Below are positions 33,210 to 50,818 of a stretch of DNA of 64,000 bases, piece after piece. The DNA comes from Bifiguratus adelaidae (lineage: Eukaryota > Mucoromycota > Endogonomycetes > Endogonales). The stretch is taken from assembly GCA_002261195.1 (NCBI GenBank), contig MVBO01000007.1, positions 72,542 to 136,541 of the forward strand. Reading direction: 5' to 3'. Position 1 is the stretch's first letter; each line of letters begins with the position of its first letter. The position numbers and the translations under genes are program-made. Below the pieces are notes generated by a model. That model saw only the letters and a program-made list of their open reading frames with translations. It ran no database searches and was not told where the DNA came from.

Positions 33210-33982
33210 TTACCACTCGCTCCACCATCGTCTGAGGTGATCCACGACACCTTCAACACCAAACGCAGGTCTGACATCAAGGTAAAAACTAGGGGCGCCA
33301 TTGGACTGAGCGGCACCTGAATAAAAGTCAATCACATAACGAACTTGTTTACCGCATCGATCGACGGTCCAATCGTGCCGGTCAAATGGCAAGGTGTATC
33401 CCATCCATGATCGGAGTCGTGCTTTTGGTGTGATATCTTTTGGTCGTCCTTGAAACTTGAGCAATCTTGGCTGCCCACATTCACTGGTATGTCGAAGGGA
33501 GAAAGGGATGAGAACCATCAAATGGATTCGATAGCGGATACTTACGTCTTGTGCAACTTTTCCCACTCGAGAATCTTTTTCCATGCCATCTCATTAACTG
33601 CATTGTGGATAGGTACCACCACCCACATATCACGCTCCTTGGGATCCCATTGCTTGCGCTTCATGGCATTGAAAAACATTTGTTCGGACGGATAGATCCA
33701 TACGGCGTCCTCTTTGCCGTCTGATGATGCTGCGCGAGGAATGGTGGATGTCTCTCGAGCTGTGCTAAGGAGTGTTGACTGTGTCGGGTGTGGTTGTTGA
33801 GCAGGAGTGGAGGGCATGTTGTTGGAGGGATCCATGGCGTCGGAAGTGCATGACTCATTCTTGTTTGTTGGTTGTGAAGGAATAAAGTGCTTATAGGAAG
33901 AGTGGTCAACAGGACACTTGTCAGCATCCTGTTGAGCAGCCGTATATTGCTGCCGAACCGTGTGATCTACTGGACATGACAT
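33210..33982 (-). CDS. Holocytochrome c synthase (cytochrome c heme lyase)
   Basis: This mitochondrial intermembrane-space enzyme attaches heme to apocytochrome c or c1. The N-terminus has two CPVDH heme-binding motifs (MSCPVDHTV and DKCPVDHSS). Conserved blocks are [40 protein letters not shown], and after one intron [20 protein letters not shown], then [13 protein letters not shown] and [10 protein letters not shown]. The joined segment is [15 protein letters not shown]. The length is that of the family. Whether it serves cytochrome c, c1 or both cannot be told. Its ATG lies only 30 bp downstream of the AROM stop codon on the same strand. Confidence 0.92.
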
Positions 33983-34012
33983 GCTGCACCAAGAGAGAGA
34001 ATTTTTATTCCC

Positions 34013-39295
<5,283 letters not shown>

Positions 39296-40235
39296 ATGGA
39301 ACATAGGGAAGGAGACAGTGGGCGGGACATGGACACTGATGTCGGTCAAGTAGACACACCTACTCCGCTCACTGCGCACAGGACACCAGGTGACTCGTGC
39401 AATGACCCCAACCCTCTTTACAATCTCCCGCCGACTCCGAGAGACTCACCAACATGTCGAATATGTCTGAGTGGCGTTGAGGAAGAACATGAACAGGGAC
39501 GTCTCATCAGTCCCTGCTTATGCAAAGGTACCATGTACGTACTAGCGGAGCGGTTGCGCGACCTGGTGTCTCATGCCCCTGCAGGAAATACGTCCATATC
39601 CATTGTTTGAACCGATGGAGACAATCCAGTCGTAAACGCGAGAGTTTCTTTGTTTGTGATCAGTGCAAGTATCGGTACCGGTTCTCTAGGACGATTTGGG
39701 CGCGATGGGTGACCAATGAAGGCAGGTGCTTGAGCCCTTCATGCTGAATGTTCCTACTGACTACATCCATGAAGCTTTACTGACCTTCCTTACCGTGCTT
39801 GTCTTTATATTCACCTCCTTTGTCTCTGGTTTCATCATGAAGCTTCTGCTGTGGTGGATAGATCGCACCGATACCTTCTCCTTATTCTACGACCTTCCCT
39901 TTGCCACCTCCCTTCCCGCACCAGATACCTCGCTCCATTCCCTCCTCGTCATCGACTACCTTCACATGTTCCTGGGATTCACACTAATTGGTCTCTTTGG
40001 TTTCATCCATCTCGTCGTTTCCGTCTTTTACATTGGCACCATACCCCTCTCCACCCACAATATTCGATCCACCGCCCGCCTAGCACAACGCCGTGATTCT
40101 CTCATTGCATGGATACTATTTAGTTTGATATGCGTCGGAGCAATGCGCGTATCCATAGAGATCTACAAGTATGTACGTGGTTTTAGTCGTCGCATGTTGC
40201 AGCGTGTAGGTGATGCTATTGTTGAAGTCGGCTGA
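39296..40235 (+). CDS. RING-CH (MARCH-type) membrane E3 ubiquitin ligase
   Basis: This is a predicted E3 ligase anchored in membranes. The C4HC3 RING-CH starts at CRICLSGVEEEHEQGRLISP, continues through CLCKGTM|KYVHIHCLNRWR across an intron (39535-39584), and ends with CDQCKYRYRF. A second intron (39722-39774) with a GC donor joins WVTNE to ALLTFLTVLVFIFTSF, the first transmembrane helix. Two or three further helices follow (YLHMFLGFTLIGLFGFIHLV; LIAWILFSLICVGAM). With these introns removed the frame is open for 278 codons. The position of the helices after the RING matches fungal MARCH-like proteins. The substrate is unknown. Confidence 0.82.
39722..39774 (+). other. Probable GC-AG intron in the RING-CH gene
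   Basis: The donor is GAAG|GCAGGT and the acceptor CATGAAG, with a branch-like TACTGAC 13-18 bases before the acceptor. It joins WVTNE to ALLTFLTV in frame. A GT donor upstream would remove part of the conserved post-RING segment. Confidence 0.5.
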
Positions 40236-40366
40236 TGCGCCGCAAGGCCGACGACGATCATCCATAAAAGGAAATCTTGGCCGTCTTGGCAGCCCTTCCT
40301 TGGCCGAAAAGGAACATTTTTGGAACGCTAGTTATAAAACGTTGCTTGTCCCGTCGAGTTGACTTC

Positions 40367-42130
40367 ATGGAGCCAACGTTAGCAACGGCTAACGAGGTCC
40401 AGGAACAGGCTGAATCAGCGGCAGTGAGGGAACTGACGTACAAGCGACCATGGTGGTCATTGAAGCCCTCGGCAGCCACGCTTATCGGTCCTATCGCCAT
40501 ATCAGTTATGGTGTTGGGGTCATTAAACAGTTCGCTTGCGCAGTATTTGCTGGAATCCATATGCGAGTATCTTGCAGCGCAAGACAAGATGAACAAGACT
40601 GAAGAACCAGACCTTCCGGATCTGCCGTTTGAATGCGATCCCTATCAAGCGCAAGCTATCGCGAGTAAGCTGTTACTCTGGTACGGCTTGTCCTTGACTC
40701 TTCCAAGTAAGTTGGACTATTTCTCGTTACAAGTAAACTCACAAGACCCGCGCTGCTAGGCCTCGTCATGACAGGATACGTTACCTCTCTTTCCGATCGA
40801 TACGGCCGAAAAGCCCTGTTAACTCTCAGTGGGACCGGGTGTATGATATACACCCTGGGATTGTTCTTGTCCGTCTTGTACTGGCGTATCGTCCCTGTGT
40901 GGCTCTTGTTTGTTCCTCCGTTCGCCTTTGGGCTTTGTGGAGGTACTGCCGCATTCCTTAGCACTGTGTTTGCCTATTTGTCCGATGTCACACCTCCGGA
41001 GAAGCGGACCGTGGTGTTCGGTCAGCTTGCCGGTTGGCTTATGGCGGGACAAACATTTGCGCCGTCTATCGGTGCATTCATCTACAAGGTATGCTACAAG
41101 CTTTTGATGCGTTACAACCTTTGTACTCATACACATGTCGGCAGCAAACGGGTAGCTTCCTGATCCTGTGCGCCCTTATTCTTGCTGCTACCGTCATTTT
41201 ACTCTTCTACTTCGCCTTCATTCTTCCCGAATCTCATCCCAAGCACCAAAGGTCTTACAAACGAACCGAAGAAGACGTACAGCAGGATCAAAATCAAACC
41301 CGTTTCAGTTGGAATATCTTCAAGTCCCTTACCTTGCTATGGACCGTATCTGCATCTCCTGATGGCAACGAAGCGCATGGTTCTCGAACAGCGCTACCTC
41401 TCTTGGCGTTCATTCACTTTTTCGTCTTGTTTAGTGCGCAAGCTTCACTAGGCATCCTCCCTCTCTATACCAAGGTCATCTTTGGATGGGATGCATTGCA
41501 ATCTGGCAATTACTGGGCCACGCTTTACGGCACACGCATGATTACCTTGCTGTTTGGCCTGCCCTTGATCAGGCGGTGGTGGGGCATTGCTTCAGCAGGT
41601 GCCGACACAACAGCGGCGTCCCAAGAGCCCGACGATGAAACACCTCTCCTCAATCGACCCATATCCGCCACCCCGAACCGTGACAGTCAATCCTTTGATC
41701 TCTCCATCCTTCGCATTGGCGTCTTTCTGGATGCCTTGTTCAACTCTATGATGGCCATAGCATCCCAAGCCTGGATGCTTTATATGGGTAAGTACGCTTT
41801 GCCGAGTGCGATACTTCTCCATTCAACTCACGAACACCCTGACATGTAGTTGCGCCCATCTTTGGATTCTCCTCCATCTACTCTCCTTCCTTGCGATCTC
41901 TTGTGACCTCTCTCATTCCCGCCACTGAAATTGGTTCCATCCTCGGAGCACTTTCCGTCGTTGAAGCAGCTGCCCAATTGTCCGGCGAGTTGGTGGGTAA
42001 TTCCCTGTACAGTGTAACCGTCGCCTCCCTTCCATATGCCATTTGGATATTGTGCGCGACTATGGCGTTTGTAGGTCTTGTATTATCCTTGTTTGTCCGT
42101 GTTGTACCTAGTATTGTACACCGTGTCTAA
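40367..42130 (+). CDS. Major facilitator superfamily transporter (SLC46/TetA-like)
   Basis: This is a 12-helix MFS transporter. The N-terminal cytoplasmic segment MEPTLATANEVQEQAESAAV precedes the first helix. After intron 1 the motif A loop reads YVTSLSDRYGRKALLTLSG, then long helices (MIYTLGLFLSVLYW, GGTAAFLSTVFAYLSD). The central loop is hydrophilic and includes DDETPLLNRPISATP. The second half has SAQASLGILPLYTKVIFGW and ends in LVLSLFVRVVPSIVHRV. Three introns lie near 40708-40758, 41089-41144 and 41788-41849. Relatives include fungal Tre2/TetA-like and SLC46 (folate/heme carrier) proteins. The substrate cannot be told. A TATAAAA word lies at 40333, very near the start. Confidence 0.85.
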
Positions 42131-42345
42131 TAGTAGATCATATAAAGGTAGACATTTTTACACCCCGTGAAAGCCTCCATTGTAGAGCGCGTTTTAAAGT
42201 GCACGGACCAATTAGGATGCGCCTTACCTAAAGGCTTTCCTTTTATGGAAATTACGCTAGCAGCCCACATTTCTGTTTCTCACTTCGGTTTAGCATATTC
42301 TCACTCTCTCTCACTCTTGTCCAGTATCTCCTCACTCTCTAGAAC

Positions 42346-43948
42346 ATGGCACCTGCAGTGGAGGAGAAGCAGTCGACATCAAGGGATGATATACAACCTA
42401 TAGGGCACAACCCTGTTTTGCGAGGTATCGATAACATATTTCGGTACATCGAGGCGCCGGCCAACCTTATGACTGTTTCGTCACTTTGGATATTCGACGA
42501 AAGTCTCGACACCAATCTCGTACACGACGCTCTAGTCGTCTTGGCCAAAGTACATCCCAAATACAATGAGGTCATTAAGGACGAGGCGACGTTTGGTGGT
42601 GCTTGGCTAGGAGGCACTCGAGCTGTTTGGCGTCCTTCTGGACTGGCGATTGATAATGTGGTACGATCACATACGTCAAAACATTATCTGGAAAAGGGAA
42701 CGTTACAAGAACTCGAGAGATATATGGCGCAAGTGGTCGCTGAGCCCTTTGACCGCTCAGAGCCTTTGTGGAGAGCCTTTGTGGTGTTTGGACTGGAAGG
42801 TGGAGGTTCGGCCTTGTTTATGAAGGCGCATCACTGTATGGCTGATGGACAAGGTAAGGTAGAATAGTGTTCACTGCATTAATGACTGACATGCAGTCGA
42901 CCTAGGATTCATCTTGTCCCTGCTACAGACCACCTCAGCGGCCCAGTCAATTCGGGATGCTCGCCAATCGGTTCCCAAGGCCGCAAAAGCCACAGCATTG
43001 ACGCCTAGTGCCGATATATTACCCATATTCAAGCATTTACCAGTTTCCGTGAAACGCCGTATTCCTCCTTTCATTCTCTCGCTCTCGGCAGGCATCCTCA
43101 TGCTCTTTGAATGGTTGATGACCATTTTCTCTGGCATCGCGTACGCACTGTATGTTGGATTTTGGACCTTGTTTACCTTCAATCGATCATTGACATACGC
43201 CGGACCCCAAACCGTTCGGAAACGCATGACATGGTCTCGCAAAGGCGTACCTATTGACCACATCCGAGTCATTCGACAAGCGTATGGCGTTACTCTGAAC
43301 GATGTCATGCTCGCTGCAGTATCCAAATCACTTGCTCAGCATCTCAAAGAACCTCATGATCGGTACCTTCAAGTCCTCATCCCCATTTCCGTCCGACCGA
43401 AGAGCGATTGCCGTTTCCAAAACATGACGTCCGGTTCCTGGGTATGGCTACCCATGGACAATCGCGCCTCATCCTCTTTCGATGCCGAATTGATTCACAC
43501 CATCCACGACGACATGAAAAGAACCATGGCCTCATTGGTGCCTGCCGTGTGTTTTGCGTTCATGAACCTGTGCGGTCGTTTGGCACACTGGCTCCCCATT
43601 CCCGCCGTGCTCTTTTACAATCCTTGGATCATGCGTTATTTCCAAGATAATGTGCATGGTGTGATTACCAATGTTCCTGGACCGACCGAACCCATACAAT
43701 TCGCGGGACGAACCGTCAAAGAATACCTTGTGTTTCCTCCACAAACCGGCAAGGGAGGATTAGGCATTGGTTTGTTGTCCTACTGTGGCCAAATGACATT
43801 GGCCATTCAAACGGATGATGTCAACGATTCCGAAAGTCAACTCAAAGAGCTGGCCGATCATTTGGCTGCCTCGTTCGTAGGAGTGGTGCAAGAGATGGTG
43901 GAGCAGGCAAAGTTGGCCAGAGAAGGTCAAGACAAGAAGACACAATGA
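42346..43948 (+). CDS. WS/DGAT-like O-acyltransferase
   Basis: This is a predicted acyl-CoA-dependent acyltransferase for wax ester, triacylglycerol or another alcohol acceptor. The catalytic motif HHCMADG (HHxxxDG) lies just before an intron (about 42855-42897), after which the frame resumes VDLGFILSLLQTTSA. The C-terminal domain has GVITNVPGPTEPIQFAGRTV and GLGIGLLSYCGQMTLAIQTD, typical of the bacterial and plant WSD family. A hydrophobic pair of helices (ILMLFEWLMTIFSGIAYALY) in the middle suggests membrane association. The start MAPAVEEKQSTSRD follows a CT-rich leader. The true substrate is not evident. Confidence 0.82.
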
Positions 43949-44032
43949 GCATCAGATCACATTGTATACCAGTGCATAACATGTACAATTCTATCTCTAT
44001 CATTACACATCAGTAAACTCTATAGACTCGCT

Positions 44033-47000
44033 TTACTCTCGAACACTGAACCATTGCTCAAGTATTCTTCCTACATCCCCTTGGTATTGATCCATCAAGA
44101 CATTGATATGTTCAGCTCCACCCATTCCGTCTGCGTCACCGACACCAAAGGCTCGCAAATGGTCGCTTTTGCGCAGATCAATTTCGTGTGATAAATACTT
44201 TGACCAGTGTGATTCCACCTGCGCAACACAATCATCTCGTTTGGCCGCATCCATCACCTTCGTCCTCACGATAAACTCGGCGGAAATGGGTTTGTGATCT
44301 GAAATGTTGCACGGGTGGGAGGTATAATAAAGGGTAGTCAATGAATGCGTGGTGGCATACTCGGGCGTCTCCTTGTCGTCGGTGGCAACATCAGGCCCGG
44401 CACGATACAGGATGCGATCACACCACGCGGGTATTCTCTTCTTTTCAGAAGAGTCGTAAATGTCCTCTCCGGGGTTGAACTTGTAAGTTGGATCAAACTC
44501 GATGGGTGCTTCATTGAACCATCTTAGGCGGAAGTTCTGATTGTTCTTTGACAATCTTTGCTTGGTGAGTTGATCGCAGGTCAAGAGATACTGCCGATTC
44601 TGCTGCTTGTCTTGAGGGTTCAGCTTGCAATGAATCTTTTCGATAATAGTATCTCTCGATACACCCGGTGGCAACTCAATGCGATAGTTGAGATCACCAC
44701 TAACGATACATAGATCATGGTCCATGATATGAGAACCATCTCCGCCCTGGACAAAGATGTCTGCGTAATCTGTTTCCTCAAAGAGTGCGTTCTTGAAGAT
44801 GTTTTCAGCATCCTCATTACGCTCCTTGACGTGTGACTGGCCAGCTGCCAAATGACAATTGACGAAACAAATAGAAGTATGTTCAAACAAGAAACGGATC
44901 GCAACGCCGCCCTACACAATGAAGAAAAGGTGAGTACGATAATACCAAAGGCATTTTGCAACCAATTATTACCTTATTGCCATGCAATCCCATCATGCCC
45001 GTCTTGACAAGTGTCGCTCCTTTGCAGCTTGTCAGATGAAGCTCAGTAGACTTGACAAAGATGAGGCTGAACAGTCCAACCAAGTGCTCGGTCTTTAGTA
45101 CCGTATATGCGTTGTAGCCATGTGCCATGCCAACAGCTTCTACGAGCTGGTCATGCCAAAGGCGATAGCGATGGTGCAAGTTCGGATCGTCTTCCTCAGG
45201 CAACGCGACATTCTTCTTTTTGGAGGTAAAGAAGGATTCTGTAGGGACAAATGAATATACAGTTTAACGCGAGCGGCCCATCACTTACTTGCTGAAGCCT
45301 TCTTGCTCTCGAGATCAATGATTTCTTGAATGCCAATAGCAATGATGTCAGGCGAACCACTTCCAGAGAGCCAGTCCACGAGGAAGTTACTCCAGCGTGC
45401 ATCCAACTTTTCGGGTTTGTTCGCATCTATATTCCAAGAGCATATCAACACATTGATTGGCCGATACGTGCAATACTGCGGTTTAAGAAGCGACATTTCA
45501 CTATCTACTCGATAAAATCAGCATAATTTGTCTCACGTCCACGCACTCGACTTACCTTGCCAGTCCCGCTGCAACAATCCATCCCATATCTTGACCATAC
45601 CGTCCCGGTCCCAGCTAAGAACTCGAAGCTGACTATCACCATTGATCATGGCTACTCGATCAATGTGCAGGCCCATAATGGCACTGGTATGGGCACGCCA
45701 GGCTTTGATGACCTTCCACCGTTCATATGAGACATCATAAATATAGATCATGCCCGTCTTATAGCCAACCCAAAGGTGATGATCGCCAACGCCCAACATG
45801 GCTGATATCCCGTAGAGCGACACGTTCATGACTGCGGGCTTTTCAGCTATGTTGGTAGCAATGTCGCGGTCCCAGACAGTAACCTTGCCATCATCGTGCC
45901 CGGCATATACTTTGATCGTTACGCTCTTCGCTCGATCCGGGGACACTGCAGCGTAATCCGGAAGGATAGCGAGAGCTGTGATTTCACGCGTTTCAATTGG
46001 ACCCTTCAAGACGGCGCTCGTCATATTGTGCTGTTGCATACCCGTGAAACATTCAATGTCGCGATTGGAGCTCATCCACAAAGAGGGACTCCCACTCCCG
46101 TCAGGCGCCGGTACAGCAATGACGGTGTGAGGTCGAACCGCCACCCGGAACCGTTCAGAATTGCCATCAAGCCACATATTTCCTTCTTCATCTCCTAGAA
46201 CTGGCCAGGCATGTGTCACTCCTTCGTCGTCGATCGTCCAAATTTGGGTGTTTTTCCAGAGAAGCATGTGGGTAACGGAAGCCTTGTGCGCATTGGTTCT
46301 TTGCTGTATGATTTCATTGTTATAGACATCGTAGATGAGCAAGGAACCGTCGCTTTGCCCGACCCAAAGATAACGCCCCTCGTCGGTGAACTTGTATGAC
46401 GGAGCGAAAAGCAAGGCCGTCACACGGACTTCCGGATTGCCTGCCATAGTGACGGCATCTAGATATTGAGCCGAATCGGCTTGGTACAACCGGACTTGGT
46501 GACTTGCAATGGCCAATGTGCTGGATGACACTGCACAAGTTCGTAATGGACTTCGGCTCGCGTTGGGAATCTCCAAAACCCTGGCTCCAGCGCCGTTTGG
46601 GCTCTCCAACAGAGGTGGTCTACGGTTTGCGTCCGTTAGAATAGGGTAGGATTTATCTGTAGGCGCCAGAAGGTTCGGATTCACGTATTGACCCAATGGA
46701 GTAGTCCGTTTCGCCGGACCACCGACACTGTCTGCGTTCGAGCGATATGGGCTGACGGTTGCCATAGAGGATGGTTGTGGGGCTATCGTGGGTGAAGAGT
46801 CACTGTCTTGTCTTGGAGGTAACGGTGGAGGAGCGGAGCGCGGCGTAACTTCGGCTCGCTTCAGGTTGTGCAGAGGCGTCGGCCGTGGAGGCAATGAGGG
46901 TGGCAACTCTTGCGCGTGGATGGCAAGCGATGGCTCTGCCCGCTCTGACTGGCTTTGTTGTGCTGGAGCGCTTATCGCCTTTACTTTCTGTCGGCTGCGC

Positions 47001-48103
47001 AAGCTAGGAGGCGGAGGGGGCGGTCGACGTTTTTGAGCTCCGGTAACTGGCGGGGCATTATCAGCATCTGAAAAGACATCTTTCGATGGCGTAGGTGGTA
47101 GTCGGACCGCTTCACGTGTATGTTCCAGTGCTGCCTCTTCTACCTCTGAATCCGAAGGGCCAGAATCCGAATCATCAAGATCCGAATCAGCTTCAAAGGG
47201 ATTTGGAGGCTTTATTGGCGCAATAGTGTCACGAGGAGATGATTTGGGAACGTTGTTTGTTGCAGATTCACTCGCAGAATTCGCTGGCTTCGGTCGAGAT
47301 GTTTGGTCGCTTGCCAACGGCGCATTCAACGAGGACTTCTTTTCAGACCCAGCATACATTTCCGTTGAGGATGAGAATGAGGATACTGGAGATTGCCTAG
47401 CTGAAGATATAACTGAAGTAGGCGTCCTGCTGGGAATATCCCTGCTAGCTATCGTCGAGGTCTGGGGAGATGGAGTGGGCTTTGGCGGTTTAGGTGTTGC
47501 CTGAGATTGCCGATTCGGCTCTGCTGCCGAAGTTGGACGGCTTGATTGAGAAATCCCAGTGTTACTGAATTGCTGAGATAACATGGACACTCTCTTTGCC
47601 GAACTCATGCTCGCTAGCTCGCTGGCAATGTCATCTCGCAAAGAAGGGGTATCGGCGGCCAGTGAGGGCGATACTGATCGTGGGCTGACCGAGAGTCGCT
47701 TGCTTCCATATTCCGAAGCATTTTCGGAGCTTTCTTCACTCTTCAACCAATCCTTTTGCTCAAAATTGGACGCGATCCTTGAGCGTGGTTGCGCTGCCAA
47801 GTTGTGCTGGCTGGGAGGCTTCTCTTGCGTAATGCTATCGCTCTGGCTTCTCAAAAAGGCGCTTGAGCGATCATTGTTGGATTCCAAAGGACTGCTTCTC
47901 TTCTGCGGGGTGTCATTGTACCCCAAAGGGGATGAAGCACGAACAGCACCTCCAAAGGGACCAATGTTCCTGGTTTGTGAACTGCTCAAGGTGCTGTTTT
48001 GAGTCGCTTCTTTGTCCTGTACACCCTCCTTATCTTGCCATTGTCGGCGCAAAGAGGAAAAGGAGCGCACCTCTGCTTCCTCCTCCTCTTTCCTCCCGTC
48101 CAT
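44033..48103 (-). CDS. Inositol polyphosphate 5-phosphatase with N-terminal WD40 propeller
   Basis: This enzyme is predicted to dephosphorylate the 5-position of phosphoinositides. The first part (MDGRKEEEEAEVRSFSSLRR onward) is a long disordered Ser/Pro-rich region with proline-rich motifs (RRPPPPPPSLRSR). A WD40-type propeller follows (YLWVGQSDGSLLIYDVYNNE, HHLWVGYKTGMIYIYDVS, VLSWDRDGMVKIWDG). After an intron near 45513-45556 the 5-phosphatase domain begins (INVLICSWNIDANKPEKLD). It has NCHLAAGQ, GDLNYRIELP, PAWCDRILYR and SDHKPISAEF. Propeller and phosphatase exons lie on the same strand and join in frame, so I treat them as one gene. The order matches the plant FRA3 type and many fungal homologues. 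Confidence 0.85.
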
Positions 48104-48307
48104 GCCGATCTTTCGTTGTTTCGCGCTTAGTTTATAGCTGATTGTGACTGCGAAGGTTCCGATCACGTGATTACTTGACGAAATTGCACGTGCGTCTATC
48201 GTGAACAGATGCAGAACAATAGACCATTGATGGAATTGGACATTCATCACAGAGAGGTGCTGATAAGCAACGTTTTTATGAATCGCATCCATTCATCAAC
48301 ACGGCCA

Positions 48308-50281
48308 TCAGTCATCCACCCAAGAATCATCATTTTTCATCTCTTGTCTACCCAAGGACGTGATTTGCAATGTGTTCTCTAGGACCGCTTGGCTGAGCGT
48401 GGTCTCTTGCCGCTCCTTGGCTAATGCCACGGCCAACCGTACCGCATTCTTGATCTGTCTCCCGTTCATGACATGTTTTGCCAAGTTTTCATGGTTGACG
48501 TCGCCAGAGATGGAAATGGACGCACGCTCCAACAGGTTTCTCCAGATCTGGACGCGAGCCTCGGGACTCAAGGGTTCATATCGCAATGCAATGGTGACTC
48601 TGCTTTCGAATGCGGGATCAAAATTACGAACTCTGTTGGTGGTGAGAAACAAGATGCCTGGATGGTACTCCAAGAGTCGCAGCATGACGCACACCATTGA
48701 ATTTCTTACTAGGTCGGAGATGCTTCGCTTTTCCAAAAAGACGTCGGCTTCATCCAGCAGCGTGATGGCATTCCAATCGGCACATAGCTCCAGGACATCG
48801 CCGAGTCGTCGTTCCATGTCATCTGGAGCTATTCCCAGTTCTCCCATGGTCACGTAGTAGAGCGGTCGATGAAGCACTTCGGCAATCGCTTCAGCGGTCA
48901 ACGTTTTTCCAACGCCAGGAGGACCATGGAATAAAAAGACACTTCTGCCGCGTTTACCACCAATGATGTCCTCGGCGTCTGCTTCGCTGCCAAACCGGAC
49001 CAAGGCACGGATGAGTTGCTTTCTCTCTTCAGCCAACACGAGACGATCAAAGGCGTCATCATGAAACTTGATGGGCTCGATACCGGAGACAAGAACATGA
49101 CCCCAAGCTTTTGCAGTAAAACTGAAGCCGACCAAGGCAGGCCAACAATAAATACACATTTCCTCAGGAACTGTGTCCCACAAAAGAAGCGCGTCTTGAG
49201 GTGCGGCTGAGGTTGAATTTGTATTGACCCATCGTTTGTATCGTCCAGCAATATTCACCATGGCCAGCGTTGGTTCGTCCATGCCTTGAGAGGCGTGGTG
49301 TCCAAGCGTAGCTCCGCGAGCCGCATCAATCATGACGCGACCGCCCAAAGGCAATTGATTGCTACCGGAGCCAGACAAGGACATGGAGCCTTGACGTGTT
49401 GGAGGACTATGGAGAAAGAAGGTGTTTGGGGCATACGCCAAGAACTTGGCCCCGCCTACCCCAAACTGTACATAATTCTCACCTCGCTTCTGAAGAGAAG
49501 CCTTTTCGGTGGAATCCAAGGGACCATAGGTCAGTTCAGAAAGGGGTCGTGTGCGAACGCCGGTCCAGCCACTGAGCACTTCGGTGAAATTGACCAAGGT
49601 GAAGTGGTTGCCCATGGTCGCTACAAATTCCATGGTCCAATGGAAACTCTTTTCCATCCCAAGCAAAGAACGATGTTCTTCAAAGTACGATTCGACAACC
49701 AGAAAGATGCCCGGCGTTCCTCCAAGCGTGGTCTTGCCCTGTACGGTAGCGCCAGGATGATAGAGCTCACCCAGAGAATCAAATATAATTGAGCCACGCT
49801 GTATGAGTTGCCGAGCTTCTTTAATGTCCTCTTGGAAGAGGTCTTCCACTTTGCGAACGAGTTCTTCCAATCCAACGATAGAGATGGCTTGTTGCGCGTC
49901 TGTGATATGAAATCCAAATCCCGCCATCAGGTTTAATGTTCGCTGTCGCCAATACTGCAGAAAGATGGGAGTTAGCGCATGGATACCCTCGTTGTACTTG
50001 CTCATGGCCTCGTACAGACACCGCAAGCGACCCAGAACCATGTAGAGTTGGTAAGCAGGCACGTCACGCAGTTGAGGCGACGTGAGGTACTGGCCCACGA
50101 TAGCTCTCAGATTGACAGAGCCCAGCCGTTCCGAGGGATTAGGAAACTCAAAGACAGCTTCATTCTTGCTTGTACCCTTAACGATGAACGGTTCAAAGTT
50201 CTCGCCCCCAGTGGTCCGAATGGCTTGCGCAGCTGAACGCGTTGCAAGAGGCGGTGGTGGAGGAGGAGGGACGGTTGCCAT
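48308..50281 (-). CDS. Single-exon AAA+ ATPase with large N-terminal region
   Basis: This protein of 657 residues has one C-terminal AAA+ domain. Walker A is HGPPGVGKTLTAEAIAEVL, Walker B is ITLLDEADVFLE, sensor 1 is LFLTTNRVRNFDP, and an arginine follows in ESRVTIALRYEPL. The N-terminus has a poly-Pro run (MATVPPPPPPPLATR), then a conserved-looking domain (PAYQLYMVLGRLRCLYEAMS; GKTTLGGTPGIFLVVESYFE; FVATMGNHFTLVNFTEVLSG). Similar proteins with a DUF-type N-terminal part are common and expanded in fungi, with unknown function. It is not a proteasome or Cdc48 type. It has no intron although its neighbours do. Confidence 0.85.
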   Translation of the reverse strand: MATVPPPPPPPLATRSAAQAIRTTGGENFEPFIVKGTSKNEAVFEFPNPSERLGSVNLRAIVGQYLTSPQLRDVPAYQLYMVLGRLRCLYEAMSKYNEGIHALTPIFLQYWRQRTLNLMAGFGFHITDAQQAISIVGLEELVRKVEDLFQEDIKEARQLIQRGSIIFDSLGELYHPGATVQGKTTLGGTPGIFLVVESYFEEHRSLLGMEKSFHWTMEFVATMGNHFTLVNFTEVLSGWTGVRTRPLSELTYGPLDSTEKASLQKRGENYVQFGVGGAKFLAYAPNTFFLHSPPTRQGSMSLSGSGSNQLPLGGRVMIDAARGATLGHHASQGMDEPTLAMVNIAGRYKRWVNTNSTSAAPQDALLLWDTVPEEMCIYCWPALVGFSFTAKAWGHVLVSGIEPIKFHDDAFDRLVLAEERKQLIRALVRFGSEADAEDIIGGKRGRSVFLFHGPPGVGKTLTAEAIAEVLHRPLYYVTMGELGIAPDDMERRLGDVLELCADWNAITLLDEADVFLEKRSISDLVRNSMVCVMLRLLEYHPGILFLTTNRVRNFDPAFESRVTIALRYEPLSPEARVQIWRNLLERASISISGDVNHENLAKHVMNGRQIKNAVRLAVALAKERQETTLSQAVLENTLQITSLGRQEMKNDDSWVDD

Positions 50282-50818
50282 GACAAGCAGGGACCAAGAA
50301 GTGTATGGGGAATTTGACTCTGGTGAGGCAGGGCACCTACGCTTCCGGTAGAGAGTCCCTTAATATCTGTCTTGCCAAGAAACGCCGAGCAAGCTCTAGA
50401 CACTATATACAATCTCCGACTGGCAAGAGACCAGTCATGAATGGCATTCTTGTCATACATGGTTGGAGGCGAAAAGCCATGCCAAGTCAAAGGTGTCTGC
50501 TCACCGTTCCGTATCGCATCGCGTCTAAAGAAGAGATTTCAAGGCAGCCATAGACCAAGTGTGCCATATCCTCGTACGATGCTGACGCCTAGCGTTTGAC
50601 ATTCTGTCAAAGCACTTGCTCACAGCGTCGCCCTCCCGAGCTATATAAGCCTTCCAGAGCCCAAAGCCAAAGCAGAAGAAAGAGCGAGCCGCAACCCTAT
50701 TGTCCCTTGGAGGAAGTGTGAAATTTTAATGAATTAAATCGCGTCGAAACGCGTCAAATTTCTGGGTTTGGCAATTGCGTGTTTTGTCGCGCCTTGTTCT
50801 TGCTTGCGTGCCTACAGC
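50282..50818. promoter_or_regulatory. Divergent promoter of AAA+ ATPase and ASK1, with an MCB element
   Basis: This 537-bp interval has no supported gene. An exact ACGCGT (MCB, the MBF site) lies at 50749-50754, 65 bases before the ASK1 ATG, next to another GCGTCG word. A TATATAAG element is at about 50643. Cell-cycle control of ASK1 through MBF is inference from the motif. Confidence 0.45.

Noticed and set aside
48104-48292. 63 upstream codons before the WD40/5-phosphatase start
   Set aside because: The sequence does not look like the following disordered region, and the Met at 48103 begins the charged, protein-like sequence.
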